Source: an archaeon
GTDB lineage: Archaea; Hydrothermarchaeota; Hydrothermarchaeia; JALTZZ01; JALUTC01
Direction: 5' to 3'
DNA length: 10,696 nt
Assembly: GCA_027051265.1 (NCBI GenBank)
Contig: JALTZH010000196.1
Span: 1-10,696 of the forward strand
In this document: positions 5,949 to 10,696 of the stretch, piece by piece
Numbering within the stretch: the stretch's first letter is position 1
Layout: each line of letters begins with the position of its first letter
Program-made: the position numbers and the translations under genes
Notes under the pieces: generated by a model
What the model saw: the letters and a program-made list of their open reading frames with translations, nothing else
Told to the model about the DNA's origin: nothing
Database searches by the model: none

Positions 5949-6593
5949 TTAATAAATTTCAACATTATAAACAACATCTGATTCGATTAATTCCTTTCTT
6001 AGCTTTTCCAATCTCCTCCTATTAATATGGATTAAAGCTTGCCATTGTCCCTTTCCTTCACCGATACTTGTTAATGTTCCAGAAATTATATTTCCACCGT
6101 TTTTTGCTATTATTGAACATACTTTTGCCAATGATCCAGGTTTATCTTCTAAAATTACTCTTACCTCATGCATGTTCTCGCTACGTAGAATTTCATGCTC
6201 AACCCTTGGTGGATAAAATCTTAATACCAATAGTAAAGCTAGAATCAATACAGCAGCTGAGATAGCATTGATTAAGAGAGTCTCGTTGAATTCTATAAAA
6301 AGAATATGTCTGCAAACCGCAATCATAACGGCAACAACAACACCTCTGAGATAGAATGCTCTCTTTGTTATAAACGTTATTAACGTATCTGCTAGTTCCA
6401 GAATAATCATTATGAGTAAGACATCTCCAAGCAATAATCTAACATCACTTTCTGTTAATTTTATTTCTATTACTGGATAAATTCTTGATGTTAATATTAG
6501 CATAAGAAGCATTGCTAGAAAGATAAGTATTATTACAATTAAATATCGTACCATGTCCAAAAATTTTGAAATTCTTTCAGCAAACCTATGCAT
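5949..6593 (-). CDS. PsiE-like membrane protein fused to an ACT domain
   Basis: A two-part protein of 214 residues from the ATG at 6593. The first part has four hydrophobic segments (about 15-36, 52-75, 82-100, 104-125) and resembles the phosphate-starvation-inducible PsiE family: LLLGDVLLIMIILELADTLI in segment 2, then VAVMIAVCRHILFIEF in segment 3, matching the family's LxLLELxDT and AVxRxxxxxD-like blocks. The second part, 141-214, is an ACT domain with the ligand-loop motif LEDKPGSLAKV and the GGNIISGTL strand, facing the cytoplasm. ACT domains usually bind amino acids or similar small molecules. A GTG at 6608 would add five residues, but GGTGA at 6596-6600 fits the ATG better. The ATG overlaps the stop of the GPN GTPase by eight bases. 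The function is unknown; a membrane sensor is an inference. The PsiE match is by eye. Confidence 0.7.
   Translation of the reverse strand: MHRFAERISKFLDMVRYLIVIILIFLAMLLMLILTSRIYPVIEIKLTESDVRLLLGDVLLIMIILELADTLITFITKRAFYLRGVVVAVMIAVCRHILFIEFNETLLINAISAAVLILALLLVLRFYPPRVEHEILRSENMHEVRVILEDKPGSLAKVCSIIAKNGGNIISGTLTSIGEGKGQWQALIHINRRRLEKLRKELIESDVVYNVEIY
5951..5958 (-). promoter_or_regulatory. Possible TATA box of the PAC2-KorB pair
   Basis: On the minus strand AATTTATT (5958-5951) is centred about 32 bases before the PAC2 ATG and sits over the last codons of the PsiE-ACT gene. The 26-base gap before PAC2 holds no ribosome binding site, only TTAATTAATTAA-type bases, which fits a start of transcription close to the ATG. 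If real, PAC2-KorB is a separate transcript unit from the genes upstream. Confidence 0.35.
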
Positions 6594-7278
6594 AGTCACC
6601 ACATACACAAGAAATTTCGTATAACATGTTTAGCAAATCATCGTATCCTTCTTTTTTTATATTTGATACGTATATATCTCTAACTGGTATTTTAAATTCA
6701 ACAAAAATATCTTCCAATTTTTTATAAAGTTCTTCGATCATACCTTCTTCCTCTTCAGTTTTCATCTTAATCATATCACTTTTTGAGATAATGGAAAACG
6801 ATTTTATATCATACTTCAAATATATTATAATATTAAATAACTTTGATAAAAGAAATTCTTTTTTTGAATATTTTTCACCATCCAATAAAAATATCACAAC
6901 CGGTTGTCTTAATATTTTTGAAAATATTTTCAGAAACTCATGAAATAATACAATTTCCAATTGTCCAGATGTATCTATTATGCAAAAATCATTATCAAAG
7001 GATATCTTTCTTATAGCATTTAGGACATTTCTTCTCTTAAGCAGTTCCTCATATATCTTTATTATCGCACCATTTGGTCCAAGTTTGTTTTCCTGCATGT
7101 ATTTTAAATAGTTAAAATATTTTCTTATATCAAAATCTGGGGAATAAGGTAAATAGGTTGCTGCTGGATCTAAATTTATAATTTTGCATGTATATCCTCT
7201 TTCAATTAAATATTTAGAAAAATTGGCAGCAAGTGTAGATTTTCCACTTGCAGCACTACCAATTAGTATTAAATCCAT
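6586..7278 (-). CDS. GPN-loop GTPase
   Basis: Member of the GPN-loop family of dimeric GTPases. Eukaryotic members help assemble RNA polymerase; archaeal members are single-gene relatives with poorly known roles. The 230-residue protein has all family motifs: P-loop GSAASGKST at 7-15, LDPAA at 36-40, the defining GPN at 67-69 within LGPNGAI, the G3/Walker B-like DTSGQLE at 102-108, and a G4-like SKSD at 165-168 in place of the more usual NKxD/SKxD forms. No membrane segment is seen. It starts 28 bases after the secretion ATPase stop without a clear ribosome binding site, and its end overlaps the PsiE-ACT start by eight bases, so those two proteins are probably made together. At 230 residues it is slightly shorter than typical members of about 250. 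The assignment is secure; the cellular job is not. Confidence 0.93.
   Translation of the reverse strand: MDLILIGSAASGKSTLAANFSKYLIERGYTCKIINLDPAATYLPYSPDFDIRKYFNYLKYMQENKLGPNGAIIKIYEELLKRRNVLNAIRKISFDNDFCIIDTSGQLEIVLFHEFLKIFSKILRQPVVIFLLDGEKYSKKEFLLSKLFNIIIYLKYDIKSFSIISKSDMIKMKTEEEEGMIEELYKKLEDIFVEFKIPVRDIYVSNIKKEGYDDLLNMLYEISCVCGDYA
6596..6600 (-). promoter_or_regulatory. Ribosome binding site deciding the PsiE-ACT start
   Basis: GGTGA on the minus strand, two bases before the ATG at 6593, matches the 3' part of the archaeal GGAGGTGA consensus. Nothing similar precedes the in-frame GTG at 6608. The site lies inside the last codons of the GTPase gene, consistent with coupled translation. Confidence 0.5.
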
Positions 7279-7306
7279 TATATAATTATTTTGTAAGTAA
7301 CATCGT

Positions 7307-8920
7307 TCAGCTTTTCGTTACCAATTTTATTATAGCATCTCTGTTAATATAAAATCGTTTTATAAATTCTGCAACTCTGTCAAATTCTAATATTCTATTC
7401 TTAAGCATAAAATCGAGTATTTTTTTTCTCAACTCAACTTCTTCCCAGAATTCTGCTTCGTTTAGTAAAAATTTGGATTCTCCTCTTATTGCAATTATTT
7501 TCGGTATCTTTTCACTTCTACCAGTTAAATCAATACTATCCACATCAGGCTTCCATGAGAATACATCACTTCTAATAATCTTTCCATCTGTTGTTACATC
7601 GACGATTTCTGTAATAGATAAAACTCTTCTAGCAGGTTTTTCATGGACCTTTGTATGTGTTAAAAATACAACTAAATCTAATGCTGATAATAAGTTTACG
7701 GGTAAGTTTATTGGAGGCGTTGTTAATCGGTTTATAAGTTCATCTATATTTTCAGCGTGTATCGTTGCCATTCCACTATGACCGGTTGCCATTCCTTGAA
7801 ATAGAACATAAGCCTCTTGTCCTCTAACTTCTCCAACTATTATATAGTTTGGTCTTGCTCTCAATGCGGATTTAAGAAGATCGAACATATCAACTTCACC
7901 GAATTTTTTTCCTGTTACATCTTTTGGACCATAACCAGGTCTTGCAATCCATTGACTCCAATGTTCGTGAGGAAGATTGAGTTCCGGCGTATCCTCTATA
8001 GATATTATTTTCATTTCCGGTCTTATAAACAACGAAACAACGTTAAGAAACGTCGTCTTTCCTGTAGCTGTTCCACCAGATACTAGTATTGATGCACCAT
8101 ATTCTACAGCTATCCATAAATATGCTAGTGCATAACTTGATACCGTTCCATTTGCTATTATTTCTATAGGAGATAAGGGAACCTTTCTAAATTTTCTAAT
8201 CGTGAAGCTTGATCCTTTCTTCGAGATATCAGAGCCAAGTATTGCTTGAACACGATCTCCTGTTGGTAATGAACCATCGAGTAATGGTTCTGCTAAAGAT
8301 ATATGTCTATTACACCATTGTGCCAGTTTAATTACAAAGGATGCTAGATCTTCTTCATTTTCAAAGAGGATGTTTGTTTTAAGATAACCATAATTTTTAT
8401 GATATACATATATAGGAACACCAGCACCTACACAACTTATGTCTTCTATACTCTTATCTAAAAGTAGCGGATTTATTTTATCATATCCAAGTATATCTCT
8501 ATAAATATAATACATTATTTTATCCAATGAATCTTTAGTTAGATTGATTTTTAATTTTTTAACTAATTTCAAAACAAATTCCTTTATGTAGTTTTTAGCA
8601 ATACCTTTTTCTTTCAATTCTGTGATATCATATTCTATCTGATTTATTAAATGCTCTTTTAAAGTTTTTAGTACTTGTTTTTCTCTTTCAGTTAATTTTG
8701 GTTCAATAACTATATAGACCAACGATCTTTCGGATGGTTCATATCTTATATTAGCAAAACAGTATGGAGGTTCTATCGGATAAGTTATGTTTAACAATCC
8801 CTTTTCAACCTTTTTTTCTTCAACAACAAAACTCTCTTTTTTTATTTTATTACTTAACTCAAGCAATTTGTTACTTATATTTCTTCTTTTAATTTTCCTA
8901 AAGATATCGATTAAGGCCAT
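7307..8920 (-). CDS. Type II/IV secretion (pilus/archaellum-type) ATPase
   Basis: Hexameric motor ATPase of the GspE/VirB11/ArlI superfamily that powers assembly of type IV pili, archaella or related secretion machines from the inner face of the membrane. Of 537 residues, about 1-130 are an N-terminal charged region, 130-260 the conserved N-terminal ATPase lobe (DGSLPTGDRVQAILGS near 215-230), and 270-450 the catalytic lobe. Walker A is GGTATGKTT at 282-290, the Asp box is ISIEDTPEL at 306-314, Walker B is YIIVGEVRG at 359-367 with E364, and the His box is MATGHSGMATIHAE at 377-390. All catalytic parts look intact. The ATG at 8920 overlaps the HtrA stop by ten bases. No ArlJ/TadC-type membrane partner or pilin gene is in the window, so which surface structure it serves cannot be told. 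Confidence 0.92.
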   Translation of the reverse strand: MALIDIFRKIKRRNISNKLLELSNKIKKESFVVEEKKVEKGLLNITYPIEPPYCFANIRYEPSERSLVYIVIEPKLTEREKQVLKTLKEHLINQIEYDITELKEKGIAKNYIKEFVLKLVKKLKINLTKDSLDKIMYYIYRDILGYDKINPLLLDKSIEDISCVGAGVPIYVYHKNYGYLKTNILFENEEDLASFVIKLAQWCNRHISLAEPLLDGSLPTGDRVQAILGSDISKKGSSFTIRKFRKVPLSPIEIIANGTVSSYALAYLWIAVEYGASILVSGGTATGKTTFLNVVSLFIRPEMKIISIEDTPELNLPHEHWSQWIARPGYGPKDVTGKKFGEVDMFDLLKSALRARPNYIIVGEVRGQEAYVLFQGMATGHSGMATIHAENIDELINRLTTPPINLPVNLLSALDLVVFLTHTKVHEKPARRVLSITEIVDVTTDGKIIRSDVFSWKPDVDSIDLTGRSEKIPKIIAIRGESKFLLNEAEFWEEVELRKKILDFMLKNRILEFDRVAEFIKRFYINRDAIIKLVTKS

Positions 8921-10038
8921 GGTCTTTCGCCAAGTTTAACTTTAACATTATAATATTTACCTTCCCTATAGTATCTTATGTTTATTACATCACCAGGTTT
9001 TTTGGAGAGAATATAATCAACAAGATCATCAGCTGTTAATATTCTTTTACCATCAATTTCAGTAACAATATCTCCAAGAAATATTCTTCCATTAATCATC
9101 CTAGTTCCTCTAAGACCAGCTTTCTCAGCTGGACTGCCTTTTGCAACATCAATTATTAAAGCACCTTTAACTTTTAAATCGATATCGTAATATCTGAAGA
9201 AATCCGTAGATGTTACAACGGTAACACCTAACCATCCTCTTAAAACTTTTCCATACTTTATTATATCGTTGACAACTCTTTTGACCAAATTTATTGGAAT
9301 TGCAAAACCTATACCTTCAAAACCACCACTTGTTGTAAATATTGCAGTATTAATTCCTATGACTTCACCGTTTAGATTTATTAACGGCCCTCCGGAGTTT
9401 CCAGGATTTATAGCTGCATCTGTCTGAATAGCATTTCTTATTTTGTAATTTTCGAACGTTTGTAAAGTTCTATTTAATCCAGAGATTATTCCTTTAGTTA
9501 CAGTAAATTCTAACTGATATGGATGACCAATTGCAAGAACTGGTTGTCCAACTTTAAGTTTACTTGAATCACCAAGTCTTGCAGGTTTAAGATTTCTTGC
9601 GTTTATTTTAAGAACAGCTATATCGGTTATTGGATCGGAACCAATTAATTTGGCTTCATATTCTTTTTTATCATAGGTTGTTACGATGAATTTTTTACCA
9701 CCTGCTATTACATGATGATTTGTGACTATATAACCATTCCTACTTATTATTACTCCAGAACCAGATGAAATAGATTCCGTACTGAAAAAACCCTCTCCAG
9801 CAGTTTTATAAACCTTTATATGAACAACAGATTTTCTAACGTCTTCTATTATATCATATAAATAATCAGATTCAGATTTGTTAACGTAGACGATTTCACG
9901 TATGATTTCCTTCTCGATTGATGTTTCATACGATGGATTTATAAACTTAAATTTTACTTCAGTTAATACAAATGAGAATAGAAAAGAGAATAATACGATA
10001 AAAAATAAATTTATGAGAAAATATTTCCAAACCTTCAT
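8911..10038 (-). CDS. HtrA/DegP-type serine protease with PDZ domain, membrane-anchored
   Basis: S1C-family trypsin-like protease expected to degrade or refold damaged proteins outside the cytoplasmic membrane. The 375-residue protein begins with one hydrophobic segment (about 5-26) that acts as signal anchor or signal peptide, followed by a charged linker to about 60. The protease domain spans about 65-260 with the full catalytic triad: H109 in TNHHVIAG, D139 in TDIAVLKI and S215 in NPGNSGGPL. One PDZ domain covers about 268-370 (LRGWLGV, SPAEKAGLRG, LGDIVTEIDG). A good ribosome binding site, GAGG at 10043-10046, precedes the ATG, which overlaps the DUF59 stop by four bases (ATGA). It ends inside the start of the secretion ATPase gene. 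This arrangement suggests a role in quality control at the envelope, perhaps of exported subunits, by inference. Confidence 0.93.
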   Translation of the reverse strand: MKVWKYFLINLFFIVLFSFLFSFVLTEVKFKFINPSYETSIEKEIIREIVYVNKSESDYLYDIIEDVRKSVVHIKVYKTAGEGFFSTESISSGSGVIISRNGYIVTNHHVIAGGKKFIVTTYDKKEYEAKLIGSDPITDIAVLKINARNLKPARLGDSSKLKVGQPVLAIGHPYQLEFTVTKGIISGLNRTLQTFENYKIRNAIQTDAAINPGNSGGPLINLNGEVIGINTAIFTTSGGFEGIGFAIPINLVKRVVNDIIKYGKVLRGWLGVTVVTSTDFFRYYDIDLKVKGALIIDVAKGSPAEKAGLRGTRMINGRIFLGDIVTEIDGKRILTADDLVDYILSKKPGDVINIRYYREGKYYNVKVKLGERPWP

Positions 10039-10319
10039 TTTTCCTCTTTAAGCATTTTGTTTATCATTTCTTGTTGAACATGACCTTCTACTTTAATATC
10101 GACTTTCTTTATACCTTTCATGTTTTTAAGTCTTTCTTTTATAGCAAAAGCCAACTGTACACCTAAGGGACAAAAAGGACTTGATGGTGTGAATGTTAAT
10201 GAAACTGTATCTTCCTTAACTTCGATGTTCTTTACTAATCCCATTTCAACAATATTCATTCCAACTTCTGGGTCTATTATTTTCTTCAACTCATTTATGA
10301 CATCTTCTTTTGTAACCAT
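10035..10319 (-). CDS. DUF59/MIP18-family iron-sulfur assembly protein
   Basis: Small cytoplasmic protein of the MIP18/SufT (DUF59) family, whose members help deliver or mature iron-sulfur clusters. The 94 residues cover the whole domain: IIDPEVGMNIVEMGLV at 14-29, including the conserved DPE and GLV, and the loop FTPSSPFCPLG at 43-53 with the family's reactive cysteine C50. A short KMLKEEK tail follows. There is no fused Mrp-type ATPase. The ATG at 10319 has no ribosome binding site, and a TATA-like TTTAAAAT is centred 25 bases upstream, so this is probably the first, leaderless gene of a DUF59-HtrA-ATPase operon. Its link with a protease and a secretion motor is not explained by known biology. 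Confidence 0.88.
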   Translation of the reverse strand: MVTKEDVINELKKIIDPEVGMNIVEMGLVKNIEVKEDTVSLTFTPSSPFCPLGVQLAFAIKERLKNMKGIKKVDIKVEGHVQQEMINKMLKEEK

Positions 10320-10340
10320 AATATAAACAAAATAATCATA

Positions 10341-10348
10341 ATTTTAAA
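10341..10348 (-). promoter_or_regulatory. Putative TATA box of the DUF59-HtrA-ATPase operon
   Basis: TTTAAAAT on the minus strand is centred about 25 bases before the DUF59 ATG and overlaps the stop codon of the 105-residue gene upstream. The 24-base gap lacks a ribosome binding site, as expected for a leaderless message. Confidence 0.45.
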
Positions 10349-10661
10349 CAACTTCCTCTTTAACAATAGCGTTTAACTTTTGGGCTATGTTTATATAATA
10401 CTTCAAAATATCGAATACTTTATACATATGCTCTTTCAAATTCTTGCCTCTATTAATTTCTTTTAAGCTCAAATATATTTCGGTTAATAACGTATCTATA
10501 GTGATAATACAGTATTTATATATTTTTAAAAGATTTTCATTCTTTATTTTATCACATATTTCGTTATACTTTACAATTTCATTTATAGCTCGTTCAATAT
10601 GATAAATATCTTCCTTCGATAAAATATTGAAACTAGTTAATTTTTCCAAAATTTCTTTCAT
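10344..10661 (-). CDS. Hypothetical small helical protein, 105 residues
   Basis: I do not recognise this family. The protein is rich in Lys, Ile, Glu and Leu and looks all-helical, with likely helices at about 2-10, 16-32, 38-68 and 75-103. There is no signal peptide, no clear membrane segment and no metal-binding cysteine pattern; its two cysteines, C36 and C51, are isolated. Hydrophobic residues recur every three to four positions, as in a small four-helix bundle. The ATG at 10661 has no ribosome binding site, and an A/T-rich stretch precedes it to the window edge. Codon use (ATA, AGA, AAA) matches the neighbours and the reading frame is clean, so it is probably a real gene. It lies on the same strand 24 bases before the DUF59 gene, which seems to have its own promoter. 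Confidence 0.65.
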   Translation of the reverse strand: MKEILEKLTSFNILSKEDIYHIERAINEIVKYNEICDKIKNENLLKIYKYCIITIDTLLTEIYLSLKEINRGKNLKEHMYKVFDILKYYINIAQKLNAIVKEEVV

Positions 10662-10696
10662 AATTTTTTATTAATTTTCTGAGAGAATTCAGGATT

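Noticed and set aside
6068-6265. Plus-strand frame of 65 codons inside the PsiE-ACT gene
   Set aside because: Antisense to the ACT domain and last membrane segment; no independent signal.
7473-8086. Two plus-strand open frames of 102 and 89 codons
   Set aside because: They lie entirely antisense to the secretion ATPase, whose Walker and His-box motifs are intact in the minus frame; their translations show no family features.
10120-10326. Plus-strand frame of 68 codons opposite DUF59
   Set aside because: The minus frame carries the DPE and SPFCPLG motifs of the family, so the plus frame is a shadow.
1-10696. Mobile element, CRISPR array, tRNA or rRNA
   Set aside because: No transposase or integrase, no regularly spaced repeats, no cloverleaf-like GC-rich block, and almost no non-coding space to hold them.

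Overview
The window looks like a piece of a chromosome from a thermophilic archaeon, most likely of the Thermoproteota/TACK group. This rests on several things. The DNA is strongly AT-rich, with heavy use of ATA and AGA/AGG codons, and the proteins are rich in Lys, Glu and Ile. The families are archaeal: an AbrB-PhoU fusion, a GPN-loop GTPase, a PAC2 protein and an archaeal type II/IV secretion ATPase. First genes of operons appear leaderless, with a TATA-like box about 25-30 nt before the ATG, while internal genes carry GGTG/GAGG-type ribosome binding sites. The exact lineage cannot be read from the window. Coding density is very high: no gap between genes exceeds about 90 bases, and I see no rRNA, tRNA, insertion sequence or CRISPR array.

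Layout. Positions 1-185 (+) hold the last 60 codons of a type I glutamine synthetase. Converging on it, on the minus strand, is a phosphate-import operon read as pstS (3047-1971), pstC (1968-1057), pstA (1070-198). It has a binding lipoprotein and both permeases but no pstB ATPase gene. An 88-base divergent intergenic region (3048-3135) separates pstS from an AbrB-PhoU phosphate regulator (3136-4128, +) and holds promoter-like elements in both directions plus short TTAAAT repeats. The regulator gene ends one base from the end of the next convergent gene.

From 10661 down to 4130 everything is on the minus strand and nearly contiguous: a 105-residue helical protein of unknown function, a DUF59/MIP18 iron-sulfur assembly protein, a membrane-anchored HtrA-type serine protease with a PDZ domain, a secretion/pilus-type AAA ATPase, a GPN-loop GTPase, a PsiE-like membrane domain fused to an ACT domain, a PAC2-family protein, and the thiamine-diphosphate beta subunit of a 2-oxoacid:ferredoxin oxidoreductase. 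Several of these genes overlap by 4-10 bases, which implies translational coupling (DUF59-HtrA-ATPase, GTPase-PsiE/ACT, PAC2-KorB).

How the genes work together. The left third is a phosphate uptake and sensing module. The PsiE-ACT protein may be a further phosphate-linked membrane component, and glutamine synthetase and the KorB-like subunit touch nitrogen and 2-oxoglutarate metabolism, so a nutrient-status theme is possible but is inference. HtrA plus a secretion ATPase suggests work at the cell envelope. The best candidates for something undescribed are the PsiE-ACT fusion, the PAC2-KorB pair without an alpha subunit, and the pst operon without pstB. I see no clear mobile or defence system here.
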